Assembly: GCF_003992665.1 (NCBI RefSeq)
Contig: NZ_RZMX01000008.1
Coordinates: 186,001 to 250,000 of the forward strand
Origin: Pelagibacterium montanilacus
GTDB lineage: Bacteria; Pseudomonadota; Alphaproteobacteria; Rhizobiales; Devosiaceae
DNA: 64,000 nt
Direction of reading: 5' to 3'
Program-made: the position numbers and the translations under genes
The notes under the pieces: generated by a model
What the model was told of the DNA's origin: nothing
The model's database searches: none
The model's input: the letters and a program-made list of their open reading frames with translations, nothing else
In this document: piece by piece, positions 17,428-25,470 of the stretch
Numbering within the stretch: position 1 is the first letter of the stretch
Layout: the number at the start of each line of letters is the position of its first letter

Positions 17428-18738
17428 TCATTCGGCCGCGGCGCCATAGGCCACGTTGCGGCCGCCATAGCGACGGACGCGGACGTTGCACTGCTCTGCA
17501 TGGCCCACAAAGCCCTCGAGCATGCACAACCGCGATCCATAAGCGCCGATTTCCGCGGCGGCTTCGTCGGTCACGATCTTCTGGTAGGAATGGGTCTTGA
17601 GGAATTTGCCGACCCAGAGCCCGCCCGTGTAGCGCCCCGCTTTCTTGGTGGGCAGGGTGTGGTTGGTGCCGATCACCTTGTCACCATTGGCCACATTGGT
17701 GCGCGGCCCGAGGAACAGCGCGCCATACGAGTGCATGTTCTCGAGGAACCAGTCGTCCCGGTCGGTCATCACCTGCACGTGCTCGGACGCGATGTCGTTG
17801 GCCACCTCGAGCATTTCCTCATAGGTGTCGCACACGATCATCTCGCCATAGTCGCGCCAGCTCGCGGTCGCGGTCTCGGTGGTCGGCAGCATTCCGAGCA
17901 GCTTGTCGATTTCTGCGAGGGTAGCGTCGGCCAGCTTGCGCGAATTGGTGATCATCACCGCCGGGCTGTTGTAGCCGTGCTCGGCCTGGCCCAGCAGGTC
18001 GGTGGCGCAGAGCTCGGCGTCCACGGTCTCGTCGGCGATCACCATGGTCTCGGTCGGCCCGGCGAAAAGATCGATGCCCACGCGCCCGTAGAGCTGGCGC
18101 TTCGCCTCGGCGACGAACGCATTGCCTGGGCCCACCAGCATGTGCACCGGCTCGATGGTCTCGGTGCCCAGCGCCATGGCGCCGACCGCCTGGATGCCGC
18201 CGAGCACATAGATCTCATGGGCGCCACCCATCTTCATGGCGGCCACAATCGCCGGGTGCGGCTCGCCCTTGACCGGGGGGGCAGAGGCAACGATCCGCGG
18301 CACGCCGGCAACCGAAGCGGTGAGCACCGACATGTGCGCGGACGCGACCATCGGAAACTTGCCGCCCGGCACGTAGCAGCCCACCGACTGCACCGGCAGG
18401 TTCTTGTGCCCCAGGATCACGCCGGGCCGCGTTTCGACCTCAAGATCGGTCATCGTCGCACGCTGGGCCTCGGCGAACCCACGGATTTGGTCCTGGGCGA
18501 ACTTGATGTCCTCCATGTCGCGCGTACCCACGCGCTGCATCGCCGCCTCGATCTCCGAATCGGTCAGCCGGAAGCTGGGCCGCTCGAACCCGTCGAATTT
18601 CTGGCTCAGCTCGCGCACCGCCGCGTCCCCGCGTGTCTCGATGTCCTTGAGCGTGGTCTCGACGACGCTGCGCACCTTGGCATCGTCTTCTGCGCGACTT
18701 TCGGCTGGCTTGCCGCGCTTGAGATACGTGACCGTCAT
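17428..18738 (-). CDS. Histidinol dehydrogenase family enzyme, catabolic paralogue
   Basis: The 436-residue NAD-dependent zinc dehydrogenase keeps the HisD zinc ligands Gln251, His254, Asp353 and His413 and the general-base pair Glu319-His320. No other his gene is near; it is paired with an SDR and faces a FAD monooxygenase, so it is unlikely to serve histidine synthesis. A known catabolic relative of the same size is HpsN, which oxidises sulfopropanediol; that assignment is possible but untested. It starts behind GGGAGGGAAC. Confidence 0.85.
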   Translation of the reverse strand: MTVTYLKRGKPAESRAEDDAKVRSVVETTLKDIETRGDAAVRELSQKFDGFERPSFRLTDSEIEAAMQRVGTRDMEDIKFAQDQIRGFAEAQRATMTDLEVETRPGVILGHKNLPVQSVGCYVPGGKFPMVASAHMSVLTASVAGVPRIVASAPPVKGEPHPAIVAAMKMGGAHEIYVLGGIQAVGAMALGTETIEPVHMLVGPGNAFVAEAKRQLYGRVGIDLFAGPTETMVIADETVDAELCATDLLGQAEHGYNSPAVMITNSRKLADATLAEIDKLLGMLPTTETATASWRDYGEMIVCDTYEEMLEVANDIASEHVQVMTDRDDWFLENMHSYGALFLGPRTNVANGDKVIGTNHTLPTKKAGRYTGGLWVGKFLKTHSYQKIVTDEAAAEIGAYGSRLCMLEGFVGHAEQCNVRVRRYGGRNVAYGAAAE

Positions 18739-18831
18739 TGTTCCCTCCCTTGGGATAAGCTGTTGATCTCGCTTGGCCTCTGCTATGTGATCGGCACCGA
18801 ACAGATAGCAGATTGCCGCGCTTCGATTTTA

Positions 18832-18847
18832 TTTATATAGTGATAAA
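18832..18847. promoter_or_regulatory. TetR-type operator candidate TTTATATAGTGATAAA
   Basis: This 16-bp site lies 39 bp upstream of the FAD monooxygenase start and in the shared gap with the divergent HisD-like gene. It matches 13 of 16 bases of the perfect palindrome at 25421-25436 next to the tetR gene, keeping the TTTAT and GATAAA arms. It may be a second operator of that regulator. Confidence 0.45.
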
Positions 18848-18886
18848 CAAGGAATGCAAAGCCCTGCCGGGGCCAAGGGAGGAAAG

Positions 18887-20098
18887 ATGAAGCGTCATGC
18901 GGTGATTGTCGGTGGTTCGATCGGAGGGCTGTTTGCAGCCCGGATGCTCGACAAGGCGGGATGGCAGGTCACGGTCCTCGAGCGCTCGCCGGTCGAGCTC
19001 TCGGGCCGTGGCGCGGGCATCGTGACCCATGACCTGCTCAACGAGTTGATCGCCGACACGGGCGCCACGATCGAAGACCTCGGGGTCAAGGTCGAGGAGC
19101 GTGTGGTGTATGATCACGATGGCGAGATCATCTACCGCCGCCCCCTGCCCCAGGTCGTCACCTCCTGGGACCGCGTGCACTCATTGCTCAGGGCCCTTCT
19201 GCCCAAGGATGCCTATGTGCTCGACATGCCCGTCACCGGCTATCGGGAAGGCCCCGACGGCGTCGAGGTGCTCATCGAGGGCAAGAATCCGGTCAAGGCG
19301 GACGTGCTGATCGGGGCCGACGGGTTCCGCTCGGCGATCCGCGCCCAGATGCTGCCCGAGATTCAGCCGGTCTATTCCGGATATGTGGTCTGGCGGGCGC
19401 TGGCCCAGGAAAAGGACCTCAGTGAGGCGGTCCGGCGCGAGGTCTTCCCCCATTTCGGCTTTTATATGCCCACCGGAACCCAGATCGTGGGCTATCCCAT
19501 CGCCGGCGTCGGCAACGATCTGCGGCCCGGCCACCGCCGCTACAATTTCGTCTGGTATCTGCCGGTCACCGATGAGGAACTCGCCGACATGCTGACCGAC
19601 GACACTGGCCGTCGTCACGACATCTCCATTCCGCCCCCGCTGGTGCGCAAGGATGTCGCCCGCCGCAGCGAGGAGCTCGCTCACAAGCTGCTGCCCCCGC
19701 CTTTCGGGGAAATCCTGAGCCGATCGTCCCAGCCGTTCTTCACGCCGATCTACGACCACATCTCGCCGACCTTCGCCCAAGGCCGCGTGGCGTTGCTGGG
19801 CGATGCGGCCTGCGTGGCGCGTCCCCATGTGGGCATGGGCGTCACCAAGGCCGCCTACGAGGCGCGCATCCTCGCCCGCAAGCTTTCGAGCATCGACGAT
19901 CCCGTGGCCGCGCTCGCAGCCTATTCGTCCGACCGCCAGCCCGAGGCCGAGCTGGCCATGATGATCGGTCGGGAACTGGGCGACATGATCTACGACGACC
20001 CCGAAGGCGGAAACCCCGACGGCCGCAACAACCCCCATCTCGAGCACATCGCCATGGAAACCGCCGTGGTCCCCAAACGCTACGCGGTCGATCGCTGA
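18887..20098 (+). CDS. FAD-dependent aromatic-ring monooxygenase family protein
   Basis: The 403-residue group A flavin monooxygenase starts at MKRHAVIVGGSIGG behind AAGGGAGGAAAG. GGSIGG at 9-14 binds FAD, the middle DVLIGADGFRSAIR is the DG motif that binds FAD and NADPH, and VALLGDAACVARPHVGMG near residue 300 is the GD motif. The general look is that of 2,6-dihydroxypyridine 3-hydroxylase and salicylate-hydroxylase-like enzymes. It would hydroxylate a ring with O2 and NAD(P)H. A TetR-type operator candidate precedes it, and a strong terminator follows. Confidence 0.85.
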   Translation: MKRHAVIVGGSIGGLFAARMLDKAGWQVTVLERSPVELSGRGAGIVTHDLLNELIADTGATIEDLGVKVEERVVYDHDGEIIYRRPLPQVVTSWDRVHSLLRALLPKDAYVLDMPVTGYREGPDGVEVLIEGKNPVKADVLIGADGFRSAIRAQMLPEIQPVYSGYVVWRALAQEKDLSEAVRREVFPHFGFYMPTGTQIVGYPIAGVGNDLRPGHRRYNFVWYLPVTDEELADMLTDDTGRRHDISIPPPLVRKDVARRSEELAHKLLPPPFGEILSRSSQPFFTPIYDHISPTFAQGRVALLGDAACVARPHVGMGVTKAAYEARILARKLSSIDDPVAALAAYSSDRQPEAELAMMIGRELGDMIYDDPEGGNPDGRNNPHLEHIAMETAVVPKRYAVDR

Positions 20099-20122
20099 GC
20101 GCAGGGACCCACTCTGGACGAC

Positions 20123-20158
20123 AAAAGGGCCGGATGCATATGCATCCGGCCCTTTTTT
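20123..20158 (+). terminator. Strong rho-independent terminator after the FAD monooxygenase
   Basis: A 26-base perfect palindrome centred on GCATATGC (arms GGGCCGGATGCAT and ATGCATCCGGCCC) is flanked by AAAA and TTTTTT, so it can end transcription on both strands. Confidence 0.85.
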
Positions 20159-20169
20159 CATGGTCGCGA

Positions 20170-20274
20170 TAGAGCGTTTCGAGGAAAAGTGGAAACACCT
20201 TTCCGGTTCGGAAACGCGACACATCAAAGACTGATAGCTCCTGTTCTGATTCAGTCAGAACAGGAGCTCCAGTG
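20170..20274. repeat. Dispersed palindromic repeat, full copy (copy B)
   Basis: This copy reads TAGAGCGTTTCGAGG, GTGGAAACACC, CGGTTCGGAAACGCGACACA and the second hairpin CCTGTTCTGATTCAG then TCAGAACAGG. It lies between the terminator of the FAD monooxygenase and the stop of the second dctP, which reads toward it. Confidence 0.8.
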
Positions 20275-20286
20275 TCGCGCCCGAGC

Positions 20287-21375
20287 TCAGTTCAGCTCGT
20301 AGGCAAAGGGCCACTCGTGGCCGCTCTCGGCAACCTTGTCGAGATAGATCTGCATGACCTCGGTCCCCGGCAGGCCGCGTCCGTCCGCTTCCTTGGACTG
20401 GATGTCGGGATAATTGCCCAGCGATTCTGCCCACTGCGCACGGGCTTCGTCACTCAGCTCACGAATGTTTGCCCCCGCTTCCTCGAGCCCGGCCAGACCA
20501 TTGGCCTGTGCCTCGTCCAGGGCTCCACCGCTGCGGTCCTCGTACTGGGCGCCGACTTCGCGGATGATGGCCTGCACATCCTCGGGCAGCCGCGCGAGTG
20601 AGTTGAGGTTCATGGTCATGCCCACAACGACCATCGGGCCGAAGCCGATCAGCGTGTAGTTGGGGGCCGGCTCGTACCAGCGATAACCCAGATAGGCCGA
20701 AGGGAACATCAGCCAGCCATTGTAGATGCCCGTCTGCAGGTTCATGTAGCCGTCGGGCAGCGAGGACTGCACGGGAACCGCACCGGCATATTCGAGCCAG
20801 GGCAGGTTCGGGCCCGCGCCGCCGATGCGCACGCCTTCGAGATCAGCCACGGTCTCCCAGGGATCGGTCGTGCCCAGATGGTAGTTGTCCCATCCCGACA
20901 GCCCCAGAAGCGTCTGGTTGTAGTCGCTCTCGAACACCTCGGAGAGCCAGGGGTATTCGTCGTAGACCTGCCGCACCACGGTCATGGCGTCCGACGAGCT
21001 CTGCGGGCCGAACGGCGCGTAGTACGGGAAGTTGTGCACGAACAGCTTGGATGGCTCGAAGCAGAAGCAATATCCGCCGATGTCGAGCAGCCCGTCCTGC
21101 ACAGCCTCGAGCGTGTCCGACACCCCCGCGATCGCACCGCCATAGCCTTCGATGAAGTTGATCGTATGGTCGGTTTCCTCTTCGACGCGCCGGGTGACCT
21201 CGGGCACGAAAAAGGTTTCCATCAGATTGGCATAGACCGAGGGCCCCGAGGGGTGGCCCGATCCAATGCGGAGCGTGAAATTGTCAGCCTGGGCGGTGCC
21301 GGGCAGAGCCGATACCAGCAGCGCCCCCGCCAGTGCGGCGGCCAACGCCGGCTTGCGGTAATTTGCAGAAGTCAT
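20287..21375 (-). CDS. dctP: TRAP transporter substrate-binding protein DctP (system 2)
   Basis: The 362-residue periplasmic protein has a Sec signal ending AQA at residue 30. It resembles the first DctP over its whole length: FTLRIGSGHP, DHTINFIEGYGGAIAGVSDTLE, the shared GGYCFCFE (Cys103, Cys105) and LPWLEYAGAVPVQSSL. It starts behind GGGAGGACTTTGG. Its permease genes are on the other strand beyond a Gfo/Idh/MocA gene. The two proteins probably bind related ligands. Confidence 0.92.
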   Translation of the reverse strand: MTSANYRKPALAAALAGALLVSALPGTAQADNFTLRIGSGHPSGPSVYANLMETFFVPEVTRRVEEETDHTINFIEGYGGAIAGVSDTLEAVQDGLLDIGGYCFCFEPSKLFVHNFPYYAPFGPQSSSDAMTVVRQVYDEYPWLSEVFESDYNQTLLGLSGWDNYHLGTTDPWETVADLEGVRIGGAGPNLPWLEYAGAVPVQSSLPDGYMNLQTGIYNGWLMFPSAYLGYRWYEPAPNYTLIGFGPMVVVGMTMNLNSLARLPEDVQAIIREVGAQYEDRSGGALDEAQANGLAGLEEAGANIRELSDEARAQWAESLGNYPDIQSKEADGRGLPGTEVMQIYLDKVAESGHEWPFAYELN

Positions 21376-21541
21376 CCAAAGTCCTCCCTGTCTTGTTTTG
21401 TAACACTACACAACGAACCGACCCCGAGGCGCTTGCCACGGGCCGGCGAGTTGTTTATCAGACGCTAATCATGTCAGTTTCGGCAAGGGGCGTCAATCTT
21501 GCCCCGGCGCTGGAGGACGATACAGACACCGGGGAGGAACG

Positions 21542-22543
21542 ATGGTGCTCAAGGTTGCAATAGCAGGTTTCGGTTGGTGGGGACGGCACATCGCGACCCG
21601 ACTGAAGGGCAATGAGCGCCTGCAGGTCGTGGTGATCGCGGAGCCCGCCGAGGCTCTTCACGCCGACATCCGGGCCATGGGGCTCGACGTGGTGAACAGC
21701 TACGAAGCCGTGCTCGAGCGGGACGATGTCGAGGCCGTGATCCTCACCACGCCGCATATGTTCCATGAAGAGCAGGTCTGCCAGGCCGCCGCGGCCGGCA
21801 AGCACGTGTTCTGCGAAAAGCCGCTCGGGATCACTGCCGACAGCGCCGCCCGCTCGGTGGCGGCGTGCCGCAAGGCGGGAGTGGTGATGGGTATAGGCCA
21901 CGAGCGCCGCTTCGAGCCCGCCATGCAGCGCCTCAAGGCGATGCTGGAGGCCGGGGAACTCGGCACCATCATGCACACCGAAGCGGCCTTCAGCCATGAC
22001 AAGCTCATCGGCATCGAACCCGGCGGATGGCGCACATCCAAAGAGCTTTCCCCTGGCGCCGGCATGACCGGCATGGGCATCCACCTGACCGACCTTCTGC
22101 TATGGATGTTCGGCCCGATCCAGTCGGTTCAGGCTCAGGTCCGTGACCGAACGCTCGGCTGGCCCACCGGCGACATGGTCGTCGCCCAGTTCGGCTTCAA
22201 AGAAGGCATGACGGCGCATCTGAACGCCATCCTGCACACGCCCCATTTCATGCGTTTCCATGTCTTTGGCTCGGAAGGCTGGGTCGAGGTGCGCAATGCC
22301 AGCCACCCCGACACTCCCGGCGGGATCACCGACTGGATCCACTTCCCCAAGGGCGGCGAGCCGAAAAGCGAGCAGCTCGAGTGGACCGACGCGGTCGTCG
22401 CCAATCTCGAAGCCTTCGCCAATGCGGTCGCTGGCAAGGCGGACTATCCCTGGTCCGACGACCAGCTTGTGGGCAATATCGCGGTCTATGAGGCGATCGT
22501 GAAATCGTCCGACAGCGGCGAGACCGTGCGCCTGGAAAGCTGA
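21542..22543 (+). CDS. Gfo/Idh/MocA family oxidoreductase
   Basis: The 333-residue protein has an N-terminal Rossmann fold (VAIAGFGWWGRH, Gly9 and Gly11) and the family EKP motif at 92-94 (FCEKPLG), followed by the alpha/beta substrate domain with GMGIHLTDLLLWMFG. It oxidises or reduces a sugar, polyol or related ring compound with NAD(P). It is the first gene of a rightward group with dctQ and dctM of TRAP system 2 and starts behind GGGGAGGAAC. Substrate unknown. Confidence 0.88.
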   Translation: MVLKVAIAGFGWWGRHIATRLKGNERLQVVVIAEPAEALHADIRAMGLDVVNSYEAVLERDDVEAVILTTPHMFHEEQVCQAAAAGKHVFCEKPLGITADSAARSVAACRKAGVVMGIGHERRFEPAMQRLKAMLEAGELGTIMHTEAAFSHDKLIGIEPGGWRTSKELSPGAGMTGMGIHLTDLLLWMFGPIQSVQAQVRDRTLGWPTGDMVVAQFGFKEGMTAHLNAILHTPHFMRFHVFGSEGWVEVRNASHPDTPGGITDWIHFPKGGEPKSEQLEWTDAVVANLEAFANAVAGKADYPWSDDQLVGNIAVYEAIVKSSDSGETVRLES

Positions 22544-22669
22544 GGCACGCGTCAACGAACAGTTCCGGCACCGCATCCCGTCGGGCACAGGCGCACACCC
22601 TGCCCGGCGGAATTCAGCGGCCCGAGGCGTGGCGAACACCGTCACAGACGCCAGATGGGAGAGAACGAC

Positions 22670-23236
22670 ATGTTCACTAGCATATTGGGCAAGCTTGCCC
22701 GGGGAATTCACGTGGTTTCGGCGTTCTGGGTGCTGCTGCTCGGTTTCGCCATCGTTGCGGACGTTCTGAGCCGTGCATTCCTGAATTTCCCGATCCAGGG
22801 CACCACCGAAATTCTCAAGAATTCCGTGGTCGCCATCACATTCCTGCAATTGCCGCTCGCCATCATGACCGGCTCGATGCTGCGCACCGAGATCGTGAGC
22901 GACGCGGCTGGCCCTCTGATCCGTCGGCTCCTGCGAACCATCACCTTCGCGCTGGGCGGCATCCTGTTCCTGCTCATCGCCTACTCGAGCTGGGAGCCGG
23001 CCGTTTTCGCCTTCGAGATCGGCGAATACGAGGGAGAGGGTGCCCTGCGCGTCGCCACCTGGCCGGTCCGTTTCATCCTGATCGCCACATCGGTCTTTGC
23101 GGCCATCGCCTATATCTCGATGATCTGGCTGGACTGGACCGGTCAGCTCGAGGACGAGGCAGCGTGGCCCGGGCTAAACCAGAACCGTGAGGACGTGGCC
23201 GACGCCATCGCCTCGCCCCACAAGGGAGACGCATGA
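22670..23236 (+). CDS. dctQ: TRAP transporter small permease subunit DctQ (system 2)
   Basis: The 188-residue protein has four membrane segments and the DctQ motif ADVLSRAFLNFPIQGTTEI. The start MFTSILGKLARG is favoured over an ATG 15 bp earlier because GGGAGAG sits at a proper distance. Its end overlaps dctM by ATGA. It shares with the first DctQ the late motif EGEGALR (FEGEGALRIPIWPER there, YEGEGALRVATWPVR here), so the two TRAP systems are sister systems. Confidence 0.9.
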   Translation: MFTSILGKLARGIHVVSAFWVLLLGFAIVADVLSRAFLNFPIQGTTEILKNSVVAITFLQLPLAIMTGSMLRTEIVSDAAGPLIRRLLRTITFALGGILFLLIAYSSWEPAVFAFEIGEYEGEGALRVATWPVRFILIATSVFAAIAYISMIWLDWTGQLEDEAAWPGLNQNREDVADAIASPHKGDA

Positions 23237-24543
23237 TGGGTGTCGAAGCCGTCCTCATGATGATCGGCCTGCTGGTCGCTCTGGTCCTGCTCGGCCTGCA
23301 CATTGCAGTGGTCCTGGCACTCACCTCGATGCTCGGCATCCTGCTGATGATGGGCAATATGGAGATCGCGGTCTCCATGCTCAGCCGCACGGCCTATGAG
23401 GCCATCCGCAGCCACGTCTTCATCGTCATCCCGCTCTTTATCCTCATGGGCGACCTCGTCTCCCGGTCGGGTGCGGCGGGCGACCTCTACCGGGTCTGCA
23501 ACCGCGCCTTGGGCCGTCTGCCCGGTCGCCTTGCGGTCGCAACGGTCGCGGGCAACGCCATCTTTGCAGCGGTCACGGGCGTATCGGTAGCCTCGGCGGC
23601 CGCGTTCTCGCGCATCGCTTACCCCGAAATGCGCAAGCTCGGCTACAACAAGGAATTCGCCGTCGGCGCCGTTGCCGGCAGCGCGTGCCTTGGCATGCTG
23701 ATACCGCCGTCCGTCCTGCTCATCATCTGGGCCGTGCTGACCGAGATGTCGGTGGGGGCGCTGTTCATCGCGGGCGTCATCCCGGGCCTCCTGCTGGCGG
23801 CGCTGTTCGCGGGCTGGTGCGTTGTTGCCGCGATCATCAATCCCTCGATTGCCCCCAGGGCCGAGACCATCGACATGGGCAAATCCGACCGCAGCGAGAT
23901 CATCGGTGCCGTCGGCATCCTCGCGCTCGTGGCGCTGGTGATCGGGGGCATATGGGGCGGGTTGTTCAACCCCACCGAGGCAGCGGGCTTCGGTGCCATC
24001 GGCGGGCTGATCCTGGCCTATGCCAAGGGCATGCGGGCCAAGGGCATCATGGATGCCATCTACAACGCCGGCCGCACGACGGCCCCGATCATGTTCCTGC
24101 TGATCGCCGCGATGATGTATTCGCGCCTCCTCGCCATGGGTGGTGCGGTGAACTACATCCAGGACCTGTTCCTTGCCACCGGCGGCAGCGTCATCGTGAT
24201 CATTGGCTTGATGGCACTGATCTGGCTGCTGCTCGGGATGATCATCGATTCCACCTCGATCATCCTGCTCACCGTGCCGATCTTTGCCCCCATCGCCATG
24301 ACGCTGGGCATCGATCCGCTGGCCTTCGCGATTTTTGGCATCCTCGTGATCGAGGCAGGTCTTCTGACCCCGCCCTTCGGGCTGATCGTCTATACGGTCA
24401 AGGGAGCGATAACCGACCGCGACCTCAAGCTCGGCCACATCTTCAAGGGCGCCATCCCCTATTGGGTGATGATCCTGGGAGCCGCAATCGCGGTGATCGC
24501 GTTCCCGCAACTGGCCAATTGGCTGCCGACCTTGGGACGCTGA
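23233..24543 (+). CDS. dctM: TRAP transporter large permease subunit DctM (system 2)
   Basis: The 436-residue multi-helix protein has VIPLFILMGDLVSRSG, VTGVSVASAAAFSRIAYPEMRKLGY, PPSVLLIIWAVLTEMSVG, LFNPTEAAGFGA and EAGLLTPPFGLIVYTVK, as in its system 1 counterpart. It overlaps dctQ and is followed by a strong bidirectional terminator before the convergent tetR gene. Confidence 0.95.
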   Translation: MMGVEAVLMMIGLLVALVLLGLHIAVVLALTSMLGILLMMGNMEIAVSMLSRTAYEAIRSHVFIVIPLFILMGDLVSRSGAAGDLYRVCNRALGRLPGRLAVATVAGNAIFAAVTGVSVASAAAFSRIAYPEMRKLGYNKEFAVGAVAGSACLGMLIPPSVLLIIWAVLTEMSVGALFIAGVIPGLLLAALFAGWCVVAAIINPSIAPRAETIDMGKSDRSEIIGAVGILALVALVIGGIWGGLFNPTEAAGFGAIGGLILAYAKGMRAKGIMDAIYNAGRTTAPIMFLLIAAMMYSRLLAMGGAVNYIQDLFLATGGSVIVIIGLMALIWLLLGMIIDSTSIILLTVPIFAPIAMTLGIDPLAFAIFGILVIEAGLLTPPFGLIVYTVKGAITDRDLKLGHIFKGAIPYWVMILGAAIAVIAFPQLANWLPTLGR

Positions 24544-24563
24544 GCGCTCGGGTCCGAGACGAA

Positions 24564-24593
24564 AAAACGGCGGCCCCTCGGGGCCGCCGTTTT
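24564..24593 (+). terminator. Bidirectional terminator between dctM and tetR
   Basis: ACGGCGGCCC and GGGCCGCCGT form a stem with AAAA before and TTTT after it. It serves the convergent dctM and tetR genes and just touches the tetR stop. Confidence 0.85.
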
Positions 24594-25285
24594 CATTTTC
24601 CGGCTTCGCAGGCCTTGGCCACGATCTCGGGCGCGGTGCGCAGATACATTTCGATCGCGGTGTCTATGGCAAAGGCCGGGTCGAGATTGGCCCGGATGCG
24701 ATAGATGTGGGCCCTGATGGCTTGGTAAAAGATCATCGCCTGCATCAGCCAGACCAGTTCGAACTCTTCCTCGGAAATCGCAGGCGCATCCTCGGGATGG
24801 CCCAGCTCGGCGCGCAACTCCACGCATATGGGCTTGAGCAGGCGCTCGGACACGCGGGTGACGTACCGCGTGTTGATGTCGAGCTCCTTGAGACCGGCGA
24901 AAAAGAAGAACCGGACCCAGCGGCGGTCGTAAACCACCTCGCAATAGGAGTGGTAGAAATCGTGCAGCCGGTCCTTCAGCGGGCGCGAGCGGTCCTTGAG
25001 GGTCGTCTCCCATTCCGGACGCCATTTGGCGACGCACACGTCGGAATAGACCTCGTTGATCAGGTCTTCCTTGGATTCGAAATATCGGTAAATCAGCGGC
25101 TGGGTGATGCCCATCTCCTCGGCCAGCACCCGTGTCCCCGCCTCAAACCCGTGTTCGGCAAAGAAATCGGCGGCCTTGTCGATGAGCATGGACTTGCGTT
25201 CTTCGGGCGGTAGCCGGGTGGTACGCTGTCCCCTGCCCCGTGCGGTACGGCGCGTTTCTTTCCCGTGCGCAGACGAATCGCTCAA
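24593..25285 (-). CDS. TetR family transcriptional regulator
   Basis: The 230-residue version starts at a TTG (LSDSSAHGKE) seven bases after AAGGGAG; the longer frame to 25363 has no ribosome site. The helix-turn-helix is at about 47-75 (AEHGFEAGTRVLAEEMGITQPLIYRYFESKEDLI), followed by an aromatic-rich ligand domain (RRWVRFFFFAGLKEL). It is divergent from the cyclase gene, and a perfect TTTATCG/CGATAAA palindrome lies in the gap, so autoregulation and control of the cyclase are likely. A similar site occurs before the FAD monooxygenase. Confidence 0.85.
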   Translation of the reverse strand: MSDSSAHGKETRRTARGRGQRTTRLPPEERKSMLIDKAADFFAEHGFEAGTRVLAEEMGITQPLIYRYFESKEDLINEVYSDVCVAKWRPEWETTLKDRSRPLKDRLHDFYHSYCEVVYDRRWVRFFFFAGLKELDINTRYVTRVSERLLKPICVELRAELGHPEDAPAISEEEFELVWLMQAMIFYQAIRAHIYRIRANLDPAFAIDTAIEMYLRTAPEIVAKACEAGK

Positions 25286-25420
25286 GTCCTGCTCCCTTAC
25301 CTTGCTGCTGGCAGCAAAGACTAGCCCAGTTTGCCTGCCCGCCGCCAGCCGAGCCGTCTCCACTCCCTTGGAGGGGGCATGGATTGTTTTGCCTTGTAAG
25401 GCCCTTGATCCTGATATATT

Positions 25421-25436
25421 TTTATCGAGCGATAAA
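25421..25436. promoter_or_regulatory. TetR-type operator TTTATCGAGCGATAAA
   Basis: This palindrome has perfect 7-bp arms around AG and sits in the divergent gap between tetR and the cyclase gene, 35 bp before the cyclase start. Position and symmetry fit a TetR dimer site. Confidence 0.6.
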
Positions 25437-25470
25437 TATCAAGCGTATTGGCACGCAATGGAGGAGCCGA

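Noticed and set aside
17428-18738. Biosynthetic hisD for histidine
   Set aside because: No other histidine gene is adjacent and the context is catabolic; family membership alone does not prove the role.
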